Positions 27,154 to 36,144 of a stretch of DNA of 64,000 bases are shown in pieces. The notes under the pieces were generated by a model. That model made no database searches and had not been told where the DNA came from. It worked only from the letters and a program-made list of their open reading frames with translations. The stretch is from Arthrobacter sp. StoSoilB5 (GTDB taxonomy: Bacteria > Actinomycetota > Actinomycetes > Actinomycetales > Micrococcaceae), in NCBI RefSeq assembly GCF_019977235.1, contig NZ_AP024646.1, positions 2,418,001-2,482,000 on the forward strand, read 5' to 3'. The number at the start of each line of letters is the position of its first letter. Positions within the stretch are counted from its first letter, which is position 1. The position numbers were made by a program, and so were the translations under genes.

Positions 27154-27783
27154 TCAGTAGCTGGGCGGGGCTATCGCCCAAAGGACCGTCGCTTGTTCTC
27201 CGGCCGACTCGGCGACTCGATGAGCTTTGCTGCTGGAGTAGGGCAGGGAATCGAGGGCGCTCAGGTGAAACGTCTGGTCGCCGACTGTCGCTTCTACCTC
27301 GCCGTCTATGACTAGGAGAAGCTCTTCCGAGTCACCGTGTGAGTAGGGCTCGACTCCGGTCGATCCGTATGGTTCGAGGACGCCGAGAAAGACTTCGAGA
27401 TGGTCGAAGGACTTTGGCGTGAGCCTGCTCTTGCGGGCGTCGACTCCGAACGAAAACCCGATCGTGTCCACGAAGCGGTTAACGGCCGGGCTGCCGTTGA
27501 CGCTTTCTTCGAAAAGGTCACCCACATCCAAACCTAAGGCCGCTGAGAGTTTCTGAAGCGTACGCACGCTGCCAGAGTGCACGCCCCGCTCAAGTTGAGA
27601 AATAAACCCCTCCGCAAGCCCTGTTTGCGCTGCTACTTCCCGAAGCGTCATGCGCTTGGCTTTTCGCCGCCGCCGCAACCGTTGGCCCACTGACTCGTGA
27701 TCGTTGTGTGGCCCGCCGTGCATGGATCCACTCAGTGGTCCGGCACCTGGTACAGCCGACTCTTGTGGTTGAGCCTCTGGCAT
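27154..27783 (-). CDS. XRE-family regulator with C-terminal cupin (PuuR-like)
   Basis: 209 residues: an N-terminal XRE HTH (GQRLRRRRKAKRMTLREVA, TGLAEGFISQLERG) and a C-terminal cupin sensor (YSHGDSEELLLVIDGEVEATVG). ATG at 27783 has a strong GGAGGACAG upstream. This architecture is typical of PuuR-type repressors of polyamine and amino acid catabolism. It is the first gene of the operon with the PuuB-like oxidase, gabD and POT transporter and probably senses an amine or its derivative. Confidence 0.92.
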   Translation of the reverse strand: MPEAQPQESAVPGAGPLSGSMHGGPHNDHESVGQRLRRRRKAKRMTLREVAAQTGLAEGFISQLERGVHSGSVRTLQKLSAALGLDVGDLFEESVNGSPAVNRFVDTIGFSFGVDARKSRLTPKSFDHLEVFLGVLEPYGSTGVEPYSHGDSEELLLVIDGEVEATVGDQTFHLSALDSLPYSSSKAHRVAESAGEQATVLWAIAPPSY

Positions 27784-28104
27784 CTGTCCTCCTGTTTCCA
27801 ACCAATTTACCCGTGACTAGTGTCACGCACAATAGATTTTAGAATATACCTCAGTTTTCTGAGGTCAGTTGAACCCCTCAGTATTCATCGATGTTGATGG
27901 CGTTGATGTCAAAGCAGTGGCCTTGCATCCATGGCACCCCGGCCTCGGCCCGTTCCGTGACGGGATCGGCGGCCCCGCTCCAGTATCTCGCCGGGCTCAC
28001 GCGCGGGCACCTTCACGCAGGGCCCCTGCGCAGCAACAGCGGCGGCGCCGTCCCTCGGTCCTCCCCATGGTGCACAGCGATTCCGTTAGGCCTTAGAGCG
28101 GGCA
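27784..28104. other. Regulator promoter region and unidentified gene tail
   Basis: The first part is the XRE regulator promoter (AT-rich around 27830-27860). On the minus strand an open stretch of about 45 codons ending in ...WMQGHCFDINAINIDEY at about 27881 looks like the end of a protein but I cannot identify it; it has no start of its own and may be a remnant. Confidence 0.35.
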
Positions 28105-28233
28105 CTACGTGCCTGTGACGCCTTGAAGTGACTCAGCGAACGCTGATAATAATTCCTCGGCATCAGTGGTCTGGAAAACCAGGGGTGGGCGGACTTTGAG
28201 GACGTTGCCTGATGACCTGCCGCGGATGTGCTC
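28105..28233 (-). pseudogene. C-terminal remnant of a class III aminotransferase
   Basis: The minus strand reads EHIRGRSSGNVLKVRPPLVF then QTTDAEELLSAFAESLQG and a stop at 28105. GNVLKVRPPLVF is the conserved end of class III (omega) aminotransferases, where the Arg contacts the substrate carboxylate. It directly follows, in the same frame, the stop codon of the SRPBCC gene, so the bulk of the aminotransferase was deleted. It is not the tail of the aminotransferase at 53219-54565, whose end differs. Confidence 0.65.
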
Positions 28234-28662
28234 CTATGCGTTCCGGTCCAGTAGTTCGGCGCGTCTTCTGACCGCGGCGGTGTGGGAGTGCAGGTCCTGC
28301 GGGGAGAACGGAATGGTGTCGCCGGCGAACCTGCGCAGCGGGCCACGGATGTCATCCTTGACCCGGAGGTATGTCAGTCCGTTGTGTGGCGAGAGGCTGT
28401 ACGTGCGGGTCGCGCTCAGCAGGCCGGGCAGCAAGCCTGTTTTCCAGATCATGACCTGGCCCGGCATTTGCTCCACGTGCGTCCGGAAGGTCCGGCGGCC
28501 TCCGGCGGCGGTCCTGATTCGGATCAGGGCGCCGCTGCTGACCTCGCCGTCCACCCACGTGATTCCGGATTCCCAGACCGTGAAATTCCCGGCGTCCGTG
28601 ATGATGCCCCAGACCGTTGACGAGCGGGCATTGATGGGTTCCTCGGACTCAAACGACTGCAT
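28234..28662 (-). CDS. SRPBCC family protein (polyketide cyclase/ligand-binding fold)
   Basis: 142 residues from ATG 28662 (GTG 28707 is an alternative). START-like fold: INARSSTVWGIITDAGNFTVWESGI, GALIRIRTAAGGRR, KTGLLPGLLSATRTYSL and the terminal helix ending AAVRRRAELLDRNA. Proteins of this group bind hydrophobic ligands or modulate stress responses; no specific role can be given. The last residues may be altered by the deletion that fused it to the aminotransferase remnant. Confidence 0.65.
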   Translation of the reverse strand: MQSFESEEPINARSSTVWGIITDAGNFTVWESGITWVDGEVSSGALIRIRTAAGGRRTFRTHVEQMPGQVMIWKTGLLPGLLSATRTYSLSPHNGLTYLRVKDDIRGPLRRFAGDTIPFSPQDLHSHTAAVRRRAELLDRNA

Positions 28663-28707
28663 CAGCCAAGGGTAGCCAGCCGCGATCCTGTACGGGCAGG
28701 CGCTCAC

Positions 28708-29842
28708 CCAGAATTCACCTGGAGTTCGTTCTGGGACGGTCGGGCCGAAACGGTGGCAAGGTCCTGAAGATGCCCCGCCAACTCTTGGTGGGTGCCAGCG
28801 ATGGCGACGGCAACAATGTCAGCCGATCTAGCCCCGCGTTTCAGTGGCTGCCGCTGGCGGGCGGCACCCGTGCCCCGACCGGAAATCCCTGTCAGTGACG
28901 CTGCAATAAAGCCGGTGTCCCCGGCGTTGTCCAAGGCGTCCCGGACATGGCGCGGGAACGCTGCGACGACAGTTCCTGCGGTGGCTGGCCGGTGTGTCAG
29001 CGGGTGGAGCAACTCCGCGGGCACTCCGAACCGACCTGCCCGCCAAACGGCGGCTACCCGGACCTCTGCTGGGTGTGGTTGGCGGAGAGGCGCGCGTCGA
29101 AATCCGGGCTGTCGATGTCGCCGGTGCCAGCAAGGTCCGTCACCAGCGCTTAGTAGGCGGGCCGGATTTTATCCGCGAAACCGGATCCGGGCCGCAGCCC
29201 GAACACGGGGAAGATGGCTATCCTGACGGACATGGACATGATGGGATTCAACGCCGGCCAGGGATGTCCGGCGGGTCCGCTGGTGATGGGAGTCCCCTGG
29301 CAGCCGGCGGGGCGTCTGATCCACGCGCCCCCAAACATGGCAGTGAGTCTGGACCGGCACCTGATCTGTGCGTTCGTCGGTCCGGCTGGCTAACTGACCG
29401 AGTGGGGCCCGTAGGGCTCCCGGACGGCAGACTCCCTGGATCCCGTAGCCACAATGGGCGGACCCAGAACCGGTGACCTGGGCCGGATCGATAGGTTGCT
29501 CGAAGGGCCCGGTTCCGTCCTCCCTCGCACGGATCCAGCGCCGGGCAGTTCTGGTGGTGCCGCAGCAGCCGATGTGGAGGCGCTGCGGATTCAGTGGGCC
29601 CGCTGGAACCGCTGCCAGCCGGTGGTCGTGGGCACGGGTCTCTTCATGAAAACTCCTTTGGCGTGCGCGTGATGCTGTAACGCTTGGCGCCAATCTCTTA
29701 GACCCCGTTATGTACACATGTCGATTCACCGGCAGGATTCTTGCCAAATGTCGCGGGTCATTGGTGGCTGTCTTCCGGGTACCGTGGCTACAGGCCGCTC
29801 CGGCATTGCTGGATCAACACCCCCGAAAGCGAGAGAAGAAAC
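28708..29842. other. 1.1-kb strip without a supported gene
   Basis: Open frames on both strands are GC-driven and mostly shadow each other. A minus-strand stretch at 28704-29024 and a plus-strand stretch at about 29219-29392 (with MDMMGFNAGQGCPAG) are the most protein-like, but neither has a convincing start or a known family. The strip lies between two gene remnants and probably is decayed coding DNA. The last 60 bases are the mmsA leader. Confidence 0.4.
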
Positions 29843-31348
29843 GTGTCAGTCAACCAAGAACTTCCCGTGCTGTCCCACTGGATTGGTGGGGAAGAAGCAC
29901 CGTCCTCCGGAGACCGCACTGCTCCCGTCTTTGACCCGGCCCGCGGGATCGAGACCAAGCGGGTGGCACTCGGTAACGCCGCGGACATTGAGGCAGCCAT
30001 CTCCTCTGCGCAGAAGGCGTACCCGGCCTGGCGTGATCTGTCGATCACGAAGCGCCAGCAGATCGTCTTCCGCTTCCGCGAGCTGCTGAACGAGCGCAAG
30101 GGCGAACTCGCCAACATCATCACCGCTGAGCACGGCAAAGTAGTCTCCGACGCGCTCGGTGAAATCACCCGCGGCCAGGAAGTCGTGGAACTCGCCACGG
30201 GCTTCCCGCACCTGATCAAAGGCGAGCACTCGGAGAACGTCTCCAGCGGTGTGGATGTCTACTCCACCAAGTCCCCGCTCGGCGTGGTGGGCATCATCAG
30301 CCCGTTCAACTTCCCTGCCATGGTGCCGCTGTGGTTCCTCCCGATCGCCATTGCCGCCGGCAACACGGTGGTCCTGAAGCCGAGCGAGAAGGACCCGACG
30401 GCGGCGAACTGGCTCGCTGAGCTGTTCACCGAAGCCGGCCTGCCGGACGGCGTTTTCAACGTTCTCCACGGCGACAAGGAAGCGGTGGACGGTCTCCTGG
30501 AACACCCGGACGTCAAAGCCATCTCCTTCGTTGGTTCCACCCCGATCGCGCAGTACATCTACGAGACCGCGGCGCGGAATGGCAAGCGCGTCCAGGCACT
30601 TGGCGGGGCGAAGAACCACATGCTGGTCCTGCCCGACGCCGACCTTGAGCTGACTGCCGACGCTGCCATCAACGCCGGCTTCGGTTCGGCCGGCGAACGC
30701 TGTATGGCCATCAGCGTGGTGGTCGCCGTGGAGCCGGTGGCCGACGAACTGCTCGAAAAGATTACCTCGCGGATGGCAACGCTGCGGATCGGCGACGGTC
30801 GCCGGAACTGCGACATGGGCCCGCTGGTCACCCGCGAGCACCGTGACAAGGTGGCGGCCTACATCGATGTGGCCTTGGAAGATGGCGCCAAGGTGGTCGT
30901 GGATGGCCGCGGCGTAACCGTGGACGGCGACGAGAACGGCTTCTGGCTGGGCCCGACGCTGATCGACGACGTCCCCGTCACCTCACGCGTCTACAAGGAG
31001 GAAATCTTCGGACCGGTACTTTCCGTGGTCCGTGTCCGCAGCTACGAGGAGGGCCTGAACGTGATCAATTCCGGCGCCTATGGCAACGGTACTGCGATCT
31101 TCACCAACGACGGCGGAGCTGCCCGCCGTTTCCAGAACGAGGTGGAGGTGGGCATGGTAGGCATCAACGTGCCGATTCCCGTTCCCGTGGCCTACTACTC
31201 CTTCGGCGGGTTCAAGGACTCGATCTTCGGCAGCTCCAAGGCGTATGGCCTGCAGGGCTTCCAGTTCTTCACCCGTGAGAAGGCCATCACGTCCCGCTGG
31301 TTGGACCCCAGCCATGGCGGCATCAACCTCGGCTTCCCCCAGAACTAA
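29843..31348 (+). CDS. mmsA: Methylmalonate-semialdehyde dehydrogenase (CoA-acylating)
   Basis: 501-residue CoA-dependent aldehyde dehydrogenase that converts (methyl)malonate semialdehyde to propionyl- or acetyl-CoA in valine, beta-alanine or inositol breakdown. Diagnostic features: SPFNFPAMVPLWFLPIA, VGSTPIAQYIYETAA, LGGAKNHMLVLPDAD and the catalytic FGSAGERCMAISV, all typical of MmsA/IolA. GTG at 29843 is the start (AGAGAAG upstream). A strong terminator follows. Its original partners may have been the PucR regulator and class III aminotransferase, because a PucR fragment lies just downstream and an intact copy of that pair lies at 51.5-54.6 kb. Confidence 0.95.
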   Translation: MSVNQELPVLSHWIGGEEAPSSGDRTAPVFDPARGIETKRVALGNAADIEAAISSAQKAYPAWRDLSITKRQQIVFRFRELLNERKGELANIITAEHGKVVSDALGEITRGQEVVELATGFPHLIKGEHSENVSSGVDVYSTKSPLGVVGIISPFNFPAMVPLWFLPIAIAAGNTVVLKPSEKDPTAANWLAELFTEAGLPDGVFNVLHGDKEAVDGLLEHPDVKAISFVGSTPIAQYIYETAARNGKRVQALGGAKNHMLVLPDADLELTADAAINAGFGSAGERCMAISVVVAVEPVADELLEKITSRMATLRIGDGRRNCDMGPLVTREHRDKVAAYIDVALEDGAKVVVDGRGVTVDGDENGFWLGPTLIDDVPVTSRVYKEEIFGPVLSVVRVRSYEEGLNVINSGAYGNGTAIFTNDGGAARRFQNEVEVGMVGINVPIPVPVAYYSFGGFKDSIFGSSKAYGLQGFQFFTREKAITSRWLDPSHGGINLGFPQN

Positions 31349-31359
31349 GAGTTGCACCA

Positions 31360-31391
31360 GAGGGCTCCCGGCAGACCTGGCGGGAGCCCTC
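31360..31391 (+). terminator. Terminator after mmsA
   Basis: An 11-bp perfect stem (GAGGGCTCCCG at 31360-31370 and its complement at 31381-31391) with a 10-base loop, 12 bases after the mmsA stop. Followed by GGGTGTTCT, with only a weak T-run. Confidence 0.7.
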
Positions 31392-31403
31392 GGGTGTTCT
31401 CCC

Positions 31404-31670
31404 TTAGCGTTCCTCCAGGAACTGCACCGCGGCGAAGTTGTTGGCAAACCATTCGCGCACGGTCTCCAGCAGTTCAGTCTGTTCGGCGGCATCGTGCGCT
31501 ATCAGCCGCTGCAGCAGCCCGCGGGCCACCGGCACTGCCTTCTCTTCGCGCAGCAACCCCAGCATCCCGCCGTCGGACAGTTCAGGGAATGCGACGACGG
31601 CGCGACCCAGCCCCGCGGCACGGCACAGCGCCCGCGTGGCTTCCTCGAGGGCATCCGCCAGGCCACTCAT
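31404..31670 (-). pseudogene. PucR-type regulator fragment lacking its HTH
   Basis: The minus strand matches the last part of the intact PucR gene at 51488-53092 (MSGLADALEEATRA, PELSDGGMLGLLREEKA, HDAAEQTELLETVREWFANN, then FAAVQFLEER). Compared with that copy it lacks 123 bases (51530-51652), exactly 41 codons in frame, which encode the whole C-terminal HTH (VWDKTARLLGVHRHTLRNRI and following). The N-terminal ligand domains are also missing; upstream it joins a gabD fragment. By eye about nine of ten bases match the intact copy. It cannot be a functional regulator. Confidence 0.85.
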
Positions 31671-32000
31671 GCGAGCGCGACTTCCCATCCGGGGACACCG
31701 AAAGGGCCAAAAGCACGCACCGCGTCCTCGGAGAACCAGCGCGGGAACTCCGCTCCATACGTGACTTCACCGCGGGCCTCGGCTAGCCGGTTTGCCCATT
31801 CCAGGGTCATCAGCAGCGCGAAGTCCTCCGCACGCTCCGTCACCGGCTCAAAAGCGCGCCGCAGGATCTCACCGCGTTGGCGCGGCGGCACGTTCGCCAA
31901 GATTCCTGAGCCGCCACCGCAGCATCCCAGGCCGCAGCACCATCTTCAGCACCGGCGTCGGCGACGCTGGCCAGCACCTCCCCGCAAAGCGGCCAGTAGT
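31671..32000 (-). pseudogene. Succinate-semialdehyde dehydrogenase fragment (gabD-like)
   Basis: Minus-strand stretches GEVLASVADAGAEDGAAAWD and, in another frame, RGEILRRAFEPVTERAEDFA and EVTYGAEFPRWFSEDAVR match residues of about 55-135 of the intact GabD (24056-25543). One base is missing at about 31900 between QESW and ANVPP, and both ends of the gene are gone. The 3' end is joined to the PucR fragment. It is a relic of a second gabD that probably belonged to the mmsA/PucR neighbourhood. Confidence 0.8.
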
Positions 32001-32045
32001 GCTGGTGTGGACATTCGGGTCTTCGGATTCATGTGGGACTGGGCT

Positions 32046-33308
32046 TCAGACGAGGATGGTCAAGGGATTTTCGATGCGGGCCTTGAAGGCCTGCATCCAC
32101 TGGGCAGCGACGGCCCCATCGATGACCCTGTGGTCTGCCGAAAGAGTGCAGGTCATCACGGTGGCCACCGCCAGGGAACCATCGACGACGACGGCGCGTG
32201 GTTCAGCTGCCCCCACCGCGAGGATGGCTGACTGCGGCGGGTTGAGGATGGCGGAAAATTGCCGGGTGCCAAACATGCCCAAGTTGGTGACGGAGAAACT
32301 TCCACCGGTGAGTTCCTCTTGGCGGATCTTCCCGGCCTTTGCACGTTCCACGAAATCCCCGATCGCTGCGCTGACTGCGCTGAGCGACTGGCTGTCAACG
32401 GACCGGACTACCGGCGTCAGCAGCCCGCCGTCAACGGCAATTGCCACGGAAATATCGGCAGCGGTGTGCTGGAGCTGGGCTTCGTCGCTCCACGTGCAGT
32501 TGGCTGCCGGGGTGTCCAGCAGCGCGAGCCCAACGGCTTTGACGATGAGGTCGTTGACCGTAATCCGCCGGGTTGCGGATTCGTTGACCTGCTTACGGAG
32601 GGTAAGGAGTGCGTCCACCCGGACATCTGCTGTGAGGTAAAAGTGCGGAACGGTAGTTTTGGACTCAGTGAGGCGGCGGGAGATGGCCCTTCGCATCTTG
32701 GTGTGGGGAACGGCAATGACTCTGGTCGGGACATCCTGGGCCTTGGCCTGAACAGGGCCGGCTGCCGTAGGCTGGACCGGGACCATTTGTGCCGTCCAAT
32801 CCCGGGAGCTGTCCGCGCGGCCCGCGATGACTTGCTCAACATCGCGCCGAACGATTCTTCCCCCGGGGCCCGATCCGGGTATAACTGCAACGTCCACGTG
32901 GTTCTCCCTCGCCAGCCGGCGGGCGAGGGGGGAACTGAACCGGCGTTCGGCCTGTCGAGGTACCTCCGCCACCAGCACGGGGTTAGCACCATCGCTGTCC
33001 TCGGGAGCGGCGGCCGGTGTCTGCGTTCCAGCGTCCCGAAGGAATGTGACTACTTCCTCGTCCGTTTCACCAGAGGTCCTGATGACTAGAATCGGTGCGC
33101 CGACTTCGACGCTTGCTCCTTCCTCAACCAGCAGCCGGGCAACGACGCCGTGATGTTCGGCCGGTATTTCGACAGTCGCTTTCTCGGTTTCCACTTCGGC
33201 GATGGCATCTCCAACTTCAACGGTTTCACCTTCCTTCTTCAGCCAGCTGGACAACGTGGCCTCAAGGGCGTTGGCCATGACTTCAGGCATGTTCATTAGT
33301 GCGGGCAT
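32046..33308 (-). CDS. 2-oxoacid dehydrogenase E2, dihydrolipoamide acyltransferase
   Basis: 420-residue E2. N-terminal lipoyl domain with the lipoylated lysine in VETEKATVEIPAEH, a linker, an E3-binding domain (SSPLARRLARENHVDVAVIPG; GRIVRRDVEQ) and the C-terminal acyltransferase domain with FSVTNLGMFGTRQF and the active-site histidine in SADHRVIDG. It follows the fused E1 gene by 32 bases. It transfers an acyl group from E1 to CoA; substrate could be branched-chain 2-oxoacids, acetoin or pyruvate. No E3 gene is near, so E3 must come from elsewhere. Confidence 0.93.
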   Translation of the reverse strand: MPALMNMPEVMANALEATLSSWLKKEGETVEVGDAIAEVETEKATVEIPAEHHGVVARLLVEEGASVEVGAPILVIRTSGETDEEVVTFLRDAGTQTPAAAPEDSDGANPVLVAEVPRQAERRFSSPLARRLARENHVDVAVIPGSGPGGRIVRRDVEQVIAGRADSSRDWTAQMVPVQPTAAGPVQAKAQDVPTRVIAVPHTKMRRAISRRLTESKTTVPHFYLTADVRVDALLTLRKQVNESATRRITVNDLIVKAVGLALLDTPAANCTWSDEAQLQHTAADISVAIAVDGGLLTPVVRSVDSQSLSAVSAAIGDFVERAKAGKIRQEELTGGSFSVTNLGMFGTRQFSAILNPPQSAILAVGAAEPRAVVVDGSLAVATVMTCTLSADHRVIDGAVAAQWMQAFKARIENPLTILV

Positions 33309-33340
33309 TTCATGTCTCCCAAAAGTCTGTGGACGCTGAC

Positions 33341-35548
33341 CTAGAGGCCTTGGTCATTTTTGATGGTCAGCAGCTTTGCGGCCACTTCAGAAACACCGGC
33401 ATAGGATGCGCGCTCCAGGACCTTGGAGATGCTGGGCGAAGCTTCACCGCCGGTAACGCGTTGAATGGGGTAGTCCAAGTGGTCAAAGTATCGGCGCTGG
33501 ATCTCGTCGCTGAGCCATCCGCCGTAGGAAGTGCCCTGGGCACCCTGTTCGACAATGAGGACATTGTTCGTCTTCATGATGCTTGCTCCAATGGCCTCCC
33601 AATCAATGCTGGCGCGGTCCAGCCAGCGCAGATCCACCACCTCGGCGTCGATTTCCGTCTCCGTCACCGCCACCAGCGTGGGGTGGACCATCGCGCCGTA
33701 GGTCAAGACGGTCAGTGAGTCTCCGCGGCGGCGGATGGCTGCCTTTCCGAACGCGATCTGGTAATCGAAGTCGTCCACTGGCAGTTGGCCGGTGGTGGTG
33801 TAGAGGTCAACGTGCTCCAGCACCACCACGGGATCCTTGAGCGCCAGGGCAGCGTTCATCAGGCCCACGTAATCGAACGGAGTGGATGGGGCTACGATCC
33901 GCCAGCCCGCCGAGGTGGCAAAGACGCCCGCAGGATCCATGGAGTGCTGCGATCCATACCCTGTACCCATGGCGATCTTGGACCGCAGGACCAGCGGCAC
34001 CTCGCCGGTTCCACCGAACATGTGCCGCGCCCTGGCAATCTGGTTGAAGATCTGGTCGCCGGCCACCCACATGAAGTCGGCATACATGAACTCGACCACC
34101 GGCTTGAATCTGCCATCCATGGCCATTCCGCCCGCAAGCCCTGCGAACGCGTTTTCGCTGATGGGTGTTCCAAGGACGCGGTCCGGATGGGCGTCTACGA
34201 GGCCTCGCGTGGCACCGTTTGTTCCACCCTTGAGCCGATGGACGTCCTCACCCATGACCACGATGGATGGATCGGCGGCCATGCGTGCCTGCACCACTTC
34301 AGCGACAGCGTCGACGAATTTCCCTTCCCGAAGGCCTCCCTTAAAAGTTAATTCTTCCTCGGTCCTGGCCCCTTCCAGCTCAGACAGGTCCCCCCGGATA
34401 CCGACATCGACGAATGACGGGTCCGGCCACAGTTCGGGGCGGATGCGCCGTTTGCCGGCCTTGCTCTGAGGATCGGTTTCAGTCAGTTCGGACACGGCGA
34501 GGTTGCAGGCCGCGCTGACCTGCTCCTGCATCTGCAGGAATGCCACGTCATCGAGGTGTCCCAGCTTCTTCAGCTCGGTTGCCATACGCTGGATTGGGTC
34601 CCGGTCCCGCCAAGATTTTTCCTCCTCCTTGCTGCGGTAGCCGAAAGCACTGCCCGGGAAGGGACCGTTCTGATGGAAGTACCGGTACACCTCAGCTTCG
34701 ATTACTGCGGGTCCCCCGCCTGAACGCATATGTTCGGTAGCTTGCTCCATGGCAAGGTGAACGGCCAGGGGGTCCATTCCGTCGACGCGCCAGGACCGGA
34801 TACCGAAACCGGGGCCGCGTCCGGAGAGCCGCCCCTCACCGGTCACCTCCGAGACATGCGTTGAAACGGCATAAAGATTGTTCTCCACGAAGAAGCACAA
34901 GGGCAATTTCCACGCAGCAGCCAGGTTCATCGTTTCCAGCACTGAGCCAATGTTGATGGCCCCATCGCCGAAGTAGGAGACAGTGAGATCCATGCCGGAG
35001 GCCGACGCCGTGGAGTGCTTCTGGGCCCAGGCATTGCCGGCTGCCAGCGGTACCCCGCCGCCCACAATGGCGTTGGTTCCCAGGGCGCCTGCGTCCAGCC
35101 ACTGCAGGTGCATGGATCCGCCCCTGCCATGACTGAAGCCTTGGTCGAGCCCAAGAATTTCCGCAAGAGTACGCTGCAGGAATGCCTGGACCTCGGCCCC
35201 GACGGCGGCTTCCGGTTCCATCCGGCCGTTCATAGCTGCCGAGAGATGCGCCAAGCCCTTTGCCAAGAACTGGTGGTGGCCCCGGTGGGAACCGTTGACG
35301 CCGTCTCCCGACCTGAGGTTCACGATGGAACCCACAGCTCCGCCTTCCTGCCCGATGCTCGAATGCGCCGGCCCATGGACCAAGCCCTCAGAAGCGAGTT
35401 CCAGGACGGCCTCTTCGAAGGAACGAATGATCTGCATTTGGACGAGCATGGTCTTGAGCAGCGCCGGATCGGCTTCCTGCCAGTCTTGCTCGGTTGTCGT
35501 GAGTTGGATCCATTCGACATCTGGGGCCAGTTGGATGTGGCGGGTCAT
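33341..35548 (-). CDS. 2-oxoacid dehydrogenase E1, fused alpha and beta subunits
   Basis: 735-residue thiamine-diphosphate enzyme in which E1 alpha (about 1-360) and E1 beta (about 400-735) are one chain. Alpha has the ThDP motif YFGDGAINIGSVLETMN ... FFVENNLYAVSTH and HSSIGQEGGAVG; beta has VVMGEDVHRLKGGTNGATRG, GTPISENAFAGLAGGMAMDG and the GMGTGYGSQHS-like loop (AMGTGYGSQHSMDP). Fused E1 proteins of this kind are common in actinobacteria. It forms an operon with E2 downstream. A second, decayed unfused E1/E2 set lies at 55.6-58.9 kb. Substrate uncertain. Confidence 0.92.
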   Translation of the reverse strand: MTRHIQLAPDVEWIQLTTTEQDWQEADPALLKTMLVQMQIIRSFEEAVLELASEGLVHGPAHSSIGQEGGAVGSIVNLRSGDGVNGSHRGHHQFLAKGLAHLSAAMNGRMEPEAAVGAEVQAFLQRTLAEILGLDQGFSHGRGGSMHLQWLDAGALGTNAIVGGGVPLAAGNAWAQKHSTASASGMDLTVSYFGDGAINIGSVLETMNLAAAWKLPLCFFVENNLYAVSTHVSEVTGEGRLSGRGPGFGIRSWRVDGMDPLAVHLAMEQATEHMRSGGGPAVIEAEVYRYFHQNGPFPGSAFGYRSKEEEKSWRDRDPIQRMATELKKLGHLDDVAFLQMQEQVSAACNLAVSELTETDPQSKAGKRRIRPELWPDPSFVDVGIRGDLSELEGARTEEELTFKGGLREGKFVDAVAEVVQARMAADPSIVVMGEDVHRLKGGTNGATRGLVDAHPDRVLGTPISENAFAGLAGGMAMDGRFKPVVEFMYADFMWVAGDQIFNQIARARHMFGGTGEVPLVLRSKIAMGTGYGSQHSMDPAGVFATSAGWRIVAPSTPFDYVGLMNAALALKDPVVVLEHVDLYTTTGQLPVDDFDYQIAFGKAAIRRRGDSLTVLTYGAMVHPTLVAVTETEIDAEVVDLRWLDRASIDWEAIGASIMKTNNVLIVEQGAQGTSYGGWLSDEIQRRYFDHLDYPIQRVTGGEASPSISKVLERASYAGVSEVAAKLLTIKNDQGL

Positions 35549-35621
35549 GGCTGCTCCGGAGGGGTTGGCCGCTGAGATTGCGGCAATTTATGGGCTTAAG
35601 AGCCAACAATACAAGCCATAA

Positions 35622-35634
35622 TGTATCCAATACA
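35622..35634. promoter_or_regulatory. Candidate GntR operator upstream of the E1/E2 operon
   Basis: TGTATCCAATACA is a perfect inverted repeat (TGTAT-CCA-ATACA) about 74 bases before the E1 start. Its ATCCAATA core recurs at 36145-36165 and, inverted and imperfect, at 36211-36221, near the GntR gene and VOC gene. FCD-type GntR regulators bind such short palindromes. Confidence 0.5.
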
Positions 35635-35678
35635 AGACATCAAGGGCCTCTTTCTGTGGAATTTGCGACCTCCGGACC

Positions 35679-36110
35679 CTACTTTGGATCCATTGGCTGA
35701 CAAATACTGTTACCGAGGTGCGCCACTGCCAATCGGGCCTCCAGTACCGCACGGACACCGAGCGTGGCGAGCACGCCCGCGCAGCCTGCGACGAAAAGCC
35801 ACGTCATAACCCACGATCCCGACCACCCCGTAGCACTGGCTTCGCCGAGCACAAGGCATTCAGCACCCAGTGGAGCCAGCCGAAAGGCCTGTACGGCTCC
35901 ATCTTCTGCACCTTGGGCTGGACAGCCCGGAATTGCCGCCACGTACGCAAATGCGGTACTAAGGCAGGCCAGTGAACTGAGGCCCAGTCCCCAGCAGCAG
36001 ACGGCTAGGCGCTGGACACTGGCGTCTTTTGCGAGGGCTCGGAAAGGCGGCCCGCCATGGCCCCTGCCAGGCATGTGACTCTCTTCGTGGCGCCAATGTG
36101 GCTTCTGCAT
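35679..36110 (-). CDS. Hypothetical two-TM membrane protein
   Basis: 143 residues from ATG 36110, chosen for AAGGAG five bases upstream. A His/Gly/Pro-rich cytoplasmic start (MQKPHWRHEESHMPGRGHGG), one hydrophobic stretch around RLAVCCWGLGLSSLACLSTA and a second around WVMTWLFVAGCAGVLATLG. No family recognised. It is on the same strand as the E1/E2 operon and 130 bases upstream of E1, divergent from the VOC/GntR genes; a functional link is only positional. Confidence 0.55.
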   Translation of the reverse strand: MQKPHWRHEESHMPGRGHGGPPFRALAKDASVQRLAVCCWGLGLSSLACLSTAFAYVAAIPGCPAQGAEDGAVQAFRLAPLGAECLVLGEASATGWSGSWVMTWLFVAGCAGVLATLGVRAVLEARLAVAHLGNSICQPMDPK

Positions 36111-36144
36111 GACGGCTCCTTGTGGCCGGGCGGGCCGCCCGCAG

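Noticed and set aside
28704-29476. Overlapping frames of 60-190 codons on both strands
   Set aside because: None has a convincing start or recognisable domain; described only as a decayed strip.
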